Below are positions 1 to 7,115 of a DNA stretch of 45,806 bases, one piece after another. Source of the DNA: an uncultured Bacilli bacterium (GTDB taxonomy: Bacteria; Bacillota_I; Bacilli_A; RF39; UBA660); assembly GCA_934096295.1 (NCBI GenBank), contig CAKOLL010000007.1, positions 1-45,806 on the forward strand, written 5' to 3'. The stretch's first letter is position 1. Each line of letters opens with the position of its first letter. Position numbers and translations under genes: made by a program. Below the pieces are notes generated by a model that was not told where the DNA came from, ran no database searches, and worked only from the letters and a program-made list of their open reading frames with translations.

Positions 1-1
1 A

Positions 2-322
2 TCAATTGAAACGTTAGATGTTAAAAGTATGTATCAAGTACATAAAATAGCAAAACACTTAAAAAACTTACCAATCAAAGAATTCATACGAGTCTTAAAA
101 TACAAATCTAATTGGTTAGGTAAAAAAGTAATTGAAATAAATAAATACTATCCAAGTAGTCAAAGTTGTAATAGATGTGGATTTAAGAATGAAGAAGTAA
201 AGAATTTAAGTATAAGAAAATGGATATGTCCAGAATGTGGTTTGATACATGATAGAGATATAAATGCAAGTATAAATATAATGTTTGAAGGATTGAAAAT
301 ATATATGAAAGAATGTATGTAA
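2..322 (+). CDS. TnpB RNA-guided endonuclease, C-terminal fragment cut by window edge
   Basis: This is the C-terminal end of an IS200/IS605-type TnpB, the transposon-encoded RNA-guided nuclease related to Cas12. The frame is open back to the window edge, so about 106 codons are visible and the gene starts outside. The sequence shows YPSSQ followed by a zinc ribbon with two CxxC pairs (CNRCG and CPECG). After it comes HDRDINAS, which carries the last RuvC aspartate. These features are in the family order and intact, so the visible part shows no decay. No tnpA transposase gene is in the window. The 3' end runs directly into the structured region annotated as omega-RNA, the usual arrangement. 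Whether the hidden part is intact cannot be seen. Confidence 0.93.
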   Translation, partial: SIETLDVKSMYQVHKIAKHLKNLPIKEFIRVLKYKSNWLGKKVIEINKYYPSSQSCNRCGFKNEEVKNLSIRKWICPECGLIHDRDINASINIMFEGLKIYMKECM

Positions 323-329
323 TAAATAG

Positions 330-468
330 GAACGAAAAAAATAAAAGTAAATAGGGTGGCGACCATCCGAAATTGGTCTGTGGAGAAATCTGAGGTTTCA
401 ATGAAACAGAAAAGTGTTACCGTGAGGTAACACAGATACTTGAATTTCGTTAGAAATTTAAGTTATGT
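330..468 (+). ncRNA. Candidate omega-RNA (TnpB guide scaffold) and element right end
   Basis: The region directly after tnpB holds four stem-loops in a row. They are GACCA/TGGTC at 361-378, GTTTC/GAAAC at 395-407, a perfect 8-bp stem GTGTTACC/GGTAACAC at 414-433, and an 11-bp terminal hairpin at 438-463 with one G.U-type pair. TnpB-associated omega-RNAs are made from the tnpB 3' end plus the element right end, and the guide lies just beyond the terminal hairpin. The position and fold match that pattern. The 5' limit is a guess, since these RNAs usually begin inside the tnpB reading frame. If the rule holds, the guide would be the bases after about 466-472. Confidence 0.55.
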
Positions 469-638
469 TCTAATAAGAAATTAAAATGAAATCGAAAAAA
501 ATTTAAAATACTAATAGGGCTAATAAATACATTACCATTTAAACTATTTTGATAATACTTATTTCAATTACTATTTTACCTAAGTAATTTTATTTATTTA
601 ATATATTGGTTTTTATTTTGTTTAATCTTTGTTCTTAC

Positions 639-665
639 ACATTATAATTGTTTTATCATAAACTA
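639..665 (+). promoter_or_regulatory. Sigma-K-like sporulation promoter before the collagen-like gene
   Basis: AC at 639-640, a 16-nt spacer, then CATAAACTA at 657-665 fit the mother-cell sigma-K consensus (AC, N16, CATANNNTA). The start codon region begins about 24 nt later. The promoter in front of gerE in this window has the same spacing and -10 pattern. The region 470-638 is very A+T-rich and I see no other element in it. A sigma-A promoter is not obvious here. Confidence 0.45.
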
Positions 666-688
666 AAATATATATTTAAAAATAAGAA

Positions 689-1822
689 ATGGGGATGATA
701 GAATTGCTTGGTAACTGTAATTGTAATGATGATTACAAAAAAATTAGAAAAAAAATAAATGAAGAACAAAAAAAGTATAAATTTTGTTATGTACAAGGTC
801 CAACAGGACCTAAAGGAGAAAGGGGAATCCCAGGACCGGTTAGTGTTGATGTGGGGGTTACAGAAACTGTAGAGCCGTATGAAAATGCTAAAGTTGAAAA
901 TGAGGGAACAAATGAAGATGTGATTTTACATTTTAAAATCCCTAGGGGCAAACAAGGAATTGAGGGAAAAATTGGCCCACAAGGAATACCGGGACCCAAA
1001 GGAGATAAAGGAGATATTGGTCCGCAAGGAATAAAAGGTGACAAAGGAGATCCGGGACCAGCAACTATTCAAATTGGAAATATAGAAACTGTGGACTCAA
1101 AAAAAGAGGCTGAAGTAATAAATGCTGGAACGCCGGTAGATGTAGTTTTAGATTTTAAAATACCAAAAGGAGAAAAAGGTGATAAAGGTGATGAAGGTCC
1201 TAGAGGTTTGCCGGGAGAAATAGGAAGAACTGAACATATTGCTATAGATGAAACGGAAACTTTAGAACCGGGTGAACCTGCTACTGTTATGGACACATTT
1301 GAAAATTGGGTACATCATCTTGCTTTTTCTATTCCAAAAGGAGAAAAAGGAGATGTCGGAGAAAAAGGTCCACAAGGTCCTGCTGGCCCTCCCGGAAAAG
1401 AATTTATTTCTTCTTATGGAATTAGATATTCAATGTCCGATACTCAAATAAATTTGCCACAAGCAACAGATACAGTAATCCCATTGCCAGAAAAAGGAGT
1501 GGCTTTTCTTACAGAATATCCTGATGATAATTCAATTAAAATTAAAGAGAATGGAGTTTATTTAGTATCATATTTACTATGTGGAGCAACGAATGAAGAA
1601 TGTTCCCTAACTATGTCTGTTAGAGCAAATAATATATTACAACCCGCAACAAGTGCAACAAGTGAATTTAGTGCACAAATAATAAATAGTATTAGTGGGA
1701 CAACTATTTTATCATTACAGACAAATGATCTTATAACACTGAATATTAAACCATCTAAGACAGTTGCTATGAGGTTTAATGGTAGTACTAATGCCATGTT
1801 AAGTGTAACAAAAATACATTAA
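689..1822 (+). CDS. BclA-like collagen-repeat surface protein, no signal peptide
   Basis: Gly-X-Y blocks lie at about residues 37-50, 87-125, 161-180 and 218-236. They alternate with three related modules of about 35 residues (51-86, 126-160, 181-217), each ending in a hydrophobic stretch followed by IPKG or IPRG. Residues 240-377 form a beta-rich tail like the trimeric BclA/C1q-like C-terminal domain. The N-terminus is hydrophilic, contains CNCN at 10-13, and has no signal peptide or membrane segment. Collagen proteins of this plan are known from the exosporium of Bacillus and Clostridioides spores and from phage fibres. No phage genes are nearby, whereas sporulation genes and a sigma-K-like promoter are, so a spore-surface role is inferred. 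The ATG at 689 lacks a Shine-Dalgarno site; TTG at 704, nine bases after GGGG, is an alternative start. Confidence 0.85.
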   Translation: MGMIELLGNCNCNDDYKKIRKKINEEQKKYKFCYVQGPTGPKGERGIPGPVSVDVGVTETVEPYENAKVENEGTNEDVILHFKIPRGKQGIEGKIGPQGIPGPKGDKGDIGPQGIKGDKGDPGPATIQIGNIETVDSKKEAEVINAGTPVDVVLDFKIPKGEKGDKGDEGPRGLPGEIGRTEHIAIDETETLEPGEPATVMDTFENWVHHLAFSIPKGEKGDVGEKGPQGPAGPPGKEFISSYGIRYSMSDTQINLPQATDTVIPLPEKGVAFLTEYPDDNSIKIKENGVYLVSYLLCGATNEECSLTMSVRANNILQPATSATSEFSAQIINSISGTTILSLQTNDLITLNIKPSKTVAMRFNGSTNAMLSVTKIH

Positions 1823-1848
1823 GAATAGGAAATCTATTCTTTTTTTTT
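1821..1848 (+). terminator. Intrinsic terminator of the collagen-like gene
   Basis: An 8-bp stem AAGAATAG/CTATTCTT with a 5-nt loop is followed by nine T residues. It overlaps the stop codon and isolates the collagen gene from the next operon. Confidence 0.85.
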
Positions 1849-1882
1849 AAAATGATAATGATAATTATTTAATATTGATAAT

Positions 1883-1930
1883 TTGTTAACGTGAGGTAAT
1901 ACAGATGACTGGCTTTTGTTAAAAATTTAA
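1883..1930 (+). repeat. Degenerate copy of the TnpB element right end
   Basis: These bases align without gaps to the right end and omega-RNA 3' part at 415-461, with about 38 identities in 47. The best blocks are CGTGAGGTAA, ACAGAT, GTTA and AAATTTAA. The arms of the terminal hairpin have diverged and no longer pair. No tnpB remnant lies upstream; the collagen-like gene occupies that place. It is most simply a decayed scar of the same element family, or a minimal non-coding derivative. Confidence 0.6.
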
Positions 1931-1978
1931 AATTTTTTTAGGTCTGTATGATTTAATTATTTCGATTTGATTTTTTAT

Positions 1979-2010
1979 CATAATTTATTATAAAGGAAGG
2001 TGATAGTATT
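1979..2010 (+). promoter_or_regulatory. CATA-type -10 and strong RBS that decide the start of the next gene
   Basis: CATAATTTA at 1979-1987 matches the sigma-K -10 pattern CATANNNTA, but no AC lies at the expected -35 distance, so the promoter call is weak. The Shine-Dalgarno site GGAAGG at 1995-2000 is strong. It is 7 nt from an ATT codon at 2008 and 16 nt from the TTG at 2017; both are in the frame of the following gene. Initiation at the rare ATT is therefore a real possibility. Confidence 0.3.
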
Positions 2011-2016
2011 CAAATA

Positions 2017-3864
2017 TTGGATAATAATAAAGTTGTTGTAATGACAAACGATGAATTAAAACAAGTAATAAGCGAAGATAATAATTATGATTATATTTAT
2101 TTAGGAAACGATATTATTGCAACAGAAGGTTTTATAATAAATAGTAATAAAAGTAAGTTAACAATCGATGGGACTTATAATGATAAAAAATATACATATA
2201 CAAATAATTTAAGTTTAGAAGAAAATGTTATAAAAGCAAGTACAACTAATAAAAAAATTGTATTAAAAAACATGAATATAGTTTGTTCAAATGGATATGG
2301 GGTTATATATGTTGTGTCTCATCCAAATTATTCTAATGTGCTTGTGGAATACAATAATGTAAACTTTAGTGGGATAGAGCTTTCACAAAATTATTATGGA
2401 ACAACTAAAATTGTTGATTCAATCATCGAGATAAAAGATGTTAATAACGTTCCAGCCCAAAGAGCTTGTAATTCTAATAGGATTCTAATAGATGGAAATA
2501 CCACAATATCAAACACTTCAAGCACTAATACAATATTCTTTTTCAATGATGTTATTCCATCTTTAGTTAAAATTATGCCTAATAGTAGAGTGAATATTTC
2601 TACCCCAAAAGAATTTATGAATGGAACTAATAGACTTGATTTAACAATAGGGCATGGGGCAGAATTTCTACTTACTACTGGTAATGGATTTTCTAAAACA
2701 ACCACTCATGGTGCGAGAAATGTATTAGTTGAAGAAATGTCTGATTTTACATTTATTGAAAATAGTCATCAAAGAGTCCCAATGTGGAGTGTTTTTGGAG
2801 ACTTTATAGTTAAAGAAGGGGCTAGTGTTTCAATATTAAATACATATATGACAACTCCAACAGATAACTATAATATATATTTTAAAGGAACAAATCAAAG
2901 GTTTATATTAGATAATCCACGAAATGTTAATATTTATACTAAAAATGCAAATATTGTGTATACAAACAATCCAGTTAATTTTATATTTAAATTTACAAGA
3001 ATTAATATGTGGATATATGCTCTTGATTATACTTCTGCTTGCACACTTGATGATACTCCAGCATTTTATTGGTATAAAGAAAACAATTTGGCTAAAATAG
3101 TTGGTGTACTAAATAAGGATAATACTACTATTACATCCCATAATTTTACAGATACAGAATTAAATTCACTATCGGATATAAATAGTTTTTCGTTCCAAGA
3201 TAGAAAAATATTAACTATAGGATTACTTAAAGTAAATGTTCATCCAATTACAAATTCTACTAATACTATTTCAGGACATACTGTGCCATACGCAAATGTT
3301 AAAATAGAATTTGATAATGAAAGTTTAGTAGTATCAGCAGATGAAAATGGGTTATTTGAGGCAAGTATAAATTCTACTATTTCGGATAACACAAGAGTTA
3401 AAATAATATCTTGTTTAAATAAATCTTTTGCTGAAAGAAATGTAACAATTCCATTTCTAGGAGAGTTAACTTTATTAAAAGCAACAGAAAATATTCCTTT
3501 TAGTATGTCATCATCATCCACTAAGCCAATTATTTTACCTAAGAAAAATAAAACGGTGGTAACAGTTGTTGATAGTAGAATTAATAGTACTAATTGGAAG
3601 TTATATATTAATTATACCAATCCAATGATGGAAGTATCTGGAAAGGTATTAATAGATTCATTAATTTTTAAAAAATTTAATAATGAAGAAATTGATTTGA
3701 AAACAAATAAAAAATTAATATTTGAATCAAGTGATAGTGGTGGAAATGTAAATGTAAGTAATGTTACATTTTCCATTGATAAAGGATTATTTCTAAAACC
3801 TAGTAAGGATTTACTTGAAGGTGAAGATTATTCTACCCAAATTATTTGGAGTGTTGAGGAATAA
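2017..3864 (+). CDS. Beta-helix adhesin-like protein with Ig-like and WxL-like domains, no signal peptide
   Basis: Residues 1 to about 370 are short beta-rich repeats of the pectate-lyase-like adhesive type. Residues about 398-475 look like a bacterial Ig-like domain (ISGHTVPYANV followed by a DENGLFEA motif). Residues about 485-615 resemble a WxL wall-binding domain: there is NWKLYI, and the protein ends in YSTQIIWSVEE, where WxL domains usually end in a W-x-L strand. Such proteins normally carry an N-terminal signal peptide; none is present from any possible start (ATT 2008, TTG 2017, ATG 2041). It is the first gene of an apparent operon with the next two genes, with no terminator between them. 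Adhesion or spore-surface assembly is inferred from domains and neighbours; no enzymatic residues are recognised. Confidence 0.75.
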   Translation: MDNNKVVVMTNDELKQVISEDNNYDYIYLGNDIIATEGFIINSNKSKLTIDGTYNDKKYTYTNNLSLEENVIKASTTNKKIVLKNMNIVCSNGYGVIYVVSHPNYSNVLVEYNNVNFSGIELSQNYYGTTKIVDSIIEIKDVNNVPAQRACNSNRILIDGNTTISNTSSTNTIFFFNDVIPSLVKIMPNSRVNISTPKEFMNGTNRLDLTIGHGAEFLLTTGNGFSKTTTHGARNVLVEEMSDFTFIENSHQRVPMWSVFGDFIVKEGASVSILNTYMTTPTDNYNIYFKGTNQRFILDNPRNVNIYTKNANIVYTNNPVNFIFKFTRINMWIYALDYTSACTLDDTPAFYWYKENNLAKIVGVLNKDNTTITSHNFTDTELNSLSDINSFSFQDRKILTIGLLKVNVHPITNSTNTISGHTVPYANVKIEFDNESLVVSADENGLFEASINSTISDNTRVKIISCLNKSFAERNVTIPFLGELTLLKATENIPFSMSSSSTKPIILPKKNKTVVTVVDSRINSTNWKLYINYTNPMMEVSGKVLIDSLIFKKFNNEEIDLKTNKKLIFESSDSGGNVNVSNVTFSIDKGLFLKPSKDLLEGEDYSTQIIWSVEE

Positions 3865-3918
3865 TGAATTTTGGAGATAATAAAAAGATATATAAAATAA
3901 ATTGTAATGAGGTGAAAT

Positions 3919-4284
3919 ATGATAAATGATTGTATTTATATAAAATTTTTTAGTAATTGGAATATGAACCCAAATAATTTAAAAGTTAAGTTAATAAATG
4001 AATATGATAAGAGTGTTTATGATGGAAAACCTGATTTTTTGGGAAAAATAAAAATACCAATATGCAACAATAGAGTGTATAAGTTGCTTGTATATTCTAA
4101 TTTTTTAATATTAAAAATACCTTTAATAGCTAAAAAAAATGAAACTTATTGTATTAATATTAGTGATAATAAGATAAATCCTAAAAAACATTTTGTTACA
4201 ATTATGTTGGTGGATAAATATAATCCAAGTATTAAAATTAAAGGAGGAGAAATAATATTATGGCAAGACATACAATCCCAATAA
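3919..4284 (+). CDS. Small prealbumin-like beta protein
   Basis: I recognise no named family. Residues about 18-65 have the pattern of a transthyretin/prealbumin-like fold: alternating hydrophobics, DKSVYDGKPDFLGKIKIP, then a YKLLV strand. The C-terminus (VTIMLVDKYNPSIKIKGGE) closely resembles the C-terminus of the next protein (RNIMLTDVSFPNIPIKDGQ), so the two share a terminal strand module. There is no signal peptide or membrane segment. The ATG follows GAGGTG. The gene lies in the operon of the beta-helix protein and overlaps the next gene by 25 nt, which suggests translational coupling. A structural surface role is inferred from context only. Confidence 0.65.
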   Translation: MINDCIYIKFFSNWNMNPNNLKVKLINEYDKSVYDGKPDFLGKIKIPICNNRVYKLLVYSNFLILKIPLIAKKNETYCINISDNKINPKKHFVTIMLVDKYNPSIKIKGGEIILWQDIQSQ

Positions 4285-4808
4285 CTAATGGTAAAGGAAG
4301 TATTGAATTAGTTAATGGAGTATACAATGCTACGGCTGTAGTAGGAGGTTATGATGCTTCCACTTTAGATCCAAAGCAAATTACCATAATTGAGGGAACA
4401 AATGATTATGCTTTTACTATAAGTGCAAAAGGGGTTTTGACACTTCATGTAACTGATAGTGGAGATAAAGTTACTGGTGTTCAAATTATCGGAGCAAAAT
4501 TTGTAAGAACTGATAGTACTGGTACTATAAATGGGGTAGAAGCTGTAACAGATTCTGATGGAAATGCAATATTTAGAAATGTTCCGTTTGCACCGTCTGG
4601 AAGTACTGAAATATATTATAAACAGATTACAAGTGATGGTGGACATACTTTTGATGATACTGTAAAATCTATTATTATGACCACATCAACTGAAACTGTT
4701 GAGATAGCAAATCCTGCAGCACCAGTTAGAAATATAATGCTTACTGATGTAAGTTTCCCTAATATACCAATAAAAGATGGTCAAATAATATTAGAAGATA
4801 ACCAATAA
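4260..4808 (+). CDS. Prealbumin/SpaA-like beta-sandwich protein
   Basis: The protein starts MARHTIPITNGKGS and has two beta domains. In the second, DSTGT, then TDSDGNAIFRNVPFA and a conserved IYYKQ strand are typical of prealbumin-like (SpaA/Cna-B-type) folds. The C-terminal module IMLTDVSFPNIPIKDGQ is shared with the preceding protein. No lysine/asparagine isopeptide pair can be assigned with confidence, and there is no signal peptide, LPxTG motif or membrane anchor. The RBS GGAGGAG lies inside the preceding gene. A terminator follows directly, so this is the last gene of the three-gene operon. Cytoplasmic self-assembly onto the spore by the mother cell would explain the missing export signal, but that is inference. 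Confidence 0.7.
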   Translation: MARHTIPITNGKGSIELVNGVYNATAVVGGYDASTLDPKQITIIEGTNDYAFTISAKGVLTLHVTDSGDKVTGVQIIGAKFVRTDSTGTINGVEAVTDSDGNAIFRNVPFAPSGSTEIYYKQITSDGGHTFDDTVKSIIMTTSTETVEIANPAAPVRNIMLTDVSFPNIPIKDGQIILEDNQ

Positions 4809-4836
4809 AGAAGCAAATTTATATTTGTTTCTTTTT
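4807..4836 (+). terminator. Intrinsic terminator of the surface-protein operon
   Basis: A 12-bp stem (one G.U-type pair) at 4807-4818 and 4823-4834 with a TTAT loop runs into a T tract. It begins at the stop codon of the preceding gene. Confidence 0.85.
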
Positions 4837-4919
4837 AATATACTAAGAAAGTCATGCTTTTATATGTATTCATTTAAAAAAAGTTTCCACCAAAAACAAT
4901 GCATTTAAAGACAAGTTTA

Positions 4920-4947
4920 TTGCTATGCTTGTTTTTTTGTTTATAAT
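4920..4947 (+). promoter_or_regulatory. Sigma-A promoter TTGCTA-16-TATAAT
   Basis: TTGCTA at 4920-4925 and TATAAT at 4942-4947 with a 16-nt spacer precede the next gene, so it is probably expressed vegetatively, unlike the cluster before it. Confidence 0.6.
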
Positions 4948-4972
4948 AAATAAAGAAAGGGAGTTTGATTTT

Positions 4973-6055
4973 ATGAAGATTGGAAAGGTAAATATTTCTA
5001 AAAAAAGCCTTGTTATAATTTGTGTCGTTGTAATTGTTGTTATTGGAGGAACTATTTTACTTACTAAGGGTGGTAGTAAGGGTAAAGGAATACTATATAA
5101 TCCAGATAAAAATATTAAAATAGTTAAATCAGAGGCAAGCCAAATAGAATTTGAAGATTTTAGTAATGGTGATATTACTCTTAAGAAACCAAAGGGATGG
5201 AAAGTCATTACAGCCGGAAGTAAAGACCAATATTCAATTAGAGTATATGATCCTAATAATTCTATTTATCAGGTATTTTTAAATTTAAAGACATCAGGAT
5301 ATACAAAATCTGCAGATAGTAAGAAATATTGGCAAAATTCTATGCCAAACAGTCCTATGGCTCAACTACCTTATATAGAAGAAAAAACAACTGAAGGATT
5401 TTTCAAAATGTATACCGAAATGTGTGAACCTGAAACTACAGATACAGTCGTTTTACCAATGATAAAGAATTTTCAAATAAGTGAAAATTTAGGAAAAAGT
5501 GTTTTTGGTGGAGACATACTAAGAGCAACATTTAAAGATGTAAATGGTAAAGAAGGGGAAGGAATATTTACGGCTTATGTATTTGATCCAGGACCTTATT
5601 ATATTTATGAACATGTTTATTATGGTAAACAAATAGATATGTACTATTTAAATGTATATGATACAATTTTTATTACTACACCAAAAGATAAGTTTATTGA
5701 TTGGGAAGAAACATTAACTACTATTTTTGGCTCACTTACATTTACAGATTCTTTTATTAATGAATTTAATAAAGTACAAACTGAAGGAATGAAAAACTTT
5801 AATAAAATTAGAGAAATCGGTAACGAGATAAGTGATGGAATAATGGATTCTTGGAATAAGAGAAACGCATCCTTTGATATAATGAGTCAAAAACAAAGCG
5901 ATGCAACACTTGGATATGAAAGAGTATATGATACTGAAACTAATGAAGTATATAAAGCATACAATGGATTTACTGATGATTATGATGGAGAAAGATATAA
6001 GCCTATAACTGATGATATGTATTCAAAAAAAACAAGTGGATATATAGAAAAGTAG
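4973..6055 (+). CDS. Membrane-anchored extracytoplasmic protein of unknown function
   Basis: The start is ATG 4973, ten bases after the RBS AAAGGGAG; the frame is open further upstream, but that part overlaps the -35 region. Residues 10-30 are a single hydrophobic segment (VIICVVVIVVIGG), followed by a short basic/glycine linker. It is therefore an N-terminally anchored protein with an outside domain of about 325 residues. The outside part has an alpha/beta fold reminiscent of PsbP-like lipoproteins (KKPKGWKVI, then alternating strands). The last 55 residues (GYERVYDTETNEVYKAYNGF onward) form a distinct conserved-looking tail. I do not recognise the family. The following broken gene also encodes an anchored surface protein. 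Confidence 0.7.
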   Translation: MKIGKVNISKKSLVIICVVVIVVIGGTILLTKGGSKGKGILYNPDKNIKIVKSEASQIEFEDFSNGDITLKKPKGWKVITAGSKDQYSIRVYDPNNSIYQVFLNLKTSGYTKSADSKKYWQNSMPNSPMAQLPYIEEKTTEGFFKMYTEMCEPETTDTVVLPMIKNFQISENLGKSVFGGDILRATFKDVNGKEGEGIFTAYVFDPGPYYIYEHVYYGKQIDMYYLNVYDTIFITTPKDKFIDWEETLTTIFGSLTFTDSFINEFNKVQTEGMKNFNKIREIGNEISDGIMDSWNKRNASFDIMSQKQSDATLGYERVYDTETNEVYKAYNGFTDDYDGERYKPITDDMYSKKTSGYIEK

Positions 6056-6062
6056 ATGTTAT

Positions 6063-6861
6063 ATGAAAAATAAAAAAATGTTTATGCTATTATTGGAATT
6101 GTTATACTAATAGTTGTTATAGCTATAATTTTATTAGTTATTAAAAGTAATAAACCAGAATTAATAAATCATACACCACCAGAGGCTGAATCTATAACTC
6201 AAGCACTAAAAAAGAAATATCCTGATAAAGAGTATAATAAGTTAAAAGGTGGAGAGTTTTTAAACGAAGATACTCCTTTTAGTAAATATTCATTCATAAA
6301 TAATAATTCCATATATATTTTCAATCCTAGTAAATTAGATGATGAGAGTTTGAATATAAAAAGGTATACGATATAGATAAGCGTATTAAGGTTATGAATA
6401 TTAATCCTAATCTTGATAAAGTAAGTGGTAATTATGAGGGAGAAAAAGTAATTAGAATATATAATGAAAGAATTCTTAAAACTGATAAAAGATTTTATGA
6501 ATTAATGAGTTACTTTGATAAAAACTTAAATAAAAGATTTGTTACAACTGTTAAAATTAATGATACTAAAATGAAAATAAGAATTGCTTTACCAGAAGAT
6601 TTAAAAGGTTATAAAAAATATGAAATAGTTTATATTTTGGATGGTGAAATAAAAGAAACTATAGAAGCAAAAGTAGAAAATGGATATATTGTTTTTGAAA
6701 CGTCACACTTAAGTCATTATGGAATAGTTGCTATCGAAGAGAATAATAATATAGTTAATCCTAAAACTAATGATGATATTGTAATGTATTTTATTTCTAG
6801 TATTATATCACTAGTTGGTGTTACAGGTGTTTTAATTTATTATAGAAAAAAACAAAATTAA
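6063..6861 (+). pseudogene. Broken NPxTN-type sortase substrate with two -1 frameshifts in A-runs
   Basis: Joining three frames gives one continuous protein of about 265 residues. MKNKK starts at 6063 and the frame then shifts near the A7 run at 6072-6078. It continues as a membrane segment (IIGIVILIVVIAIILLVIK) and an outside part up to NIKK, where a second shift lies at the A5 run 6358-6362. It resumes as VYDIDKRIKVMNINPN and runs to 6861. The C-terminus has NPKTN, a hydrophobic segment and YYRKK, the layout of a sortase-anchored wall protein. Each shift is repaired by one extra A. The longest single open part starts at 6394. True decay, transcriptional slippage in A-runs or sequencing error are all possible. 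Confidence 0.75.
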
Positions 6862-6928
6862 CTAATTTAATTATATTTTTATATAAATTAGTGATGAATA
6901 AATTTCTGGTATGAATTTAAAGATAATC

Positions 6929-6958
6929 AAAATCCTCATTTTAAAATAGAGGATTTTT
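6929..6958 (+). terminator. Intrinsic terminator upstream of typA
   Basis: The stem AAAATCCTC/GAGGATTTT with an 11-nt loop is followed by T residues. It ends transcription from the preceding surface genes. The rest of 6862-7052 is A+T-rich with no other clear element. Confidence 0.75.
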
Positions 6959-7052
6959 GTTGTGTATAATTTTACAAATATAGATGTTTATTTTATTACA
7001 TTTATTTTCTTTTTGTTAGTAAAATTCTTTTATTAAAATTATTATGTTTTTC

Positions 7053-7081
7053 TTGACAATTATATCATTTTGTATTATTAT
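7053..7081 (+). promoter_or_regulatory. Sigma-A promoter of typA
   Basis: TTGACA at 7053-7058, a 17-nt spacer and TATTAT at 7076-7081, 34 nt before the start codon. The RBS is GGGTGA. Confidence 0.75.
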
Positions 7082-7115
7082 CTATTGGTATTTACGTGAA
7101 AAAGGGTGAAGTTTT

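Noticed and set aside
689..4808. Prophage tail-fibre region
   Set aside because: Collagen-like and Ig-like proteins occur in phages, but no capsid, terminase, tail, holin or lysin genes are near, and the promoter type points to sporulation.
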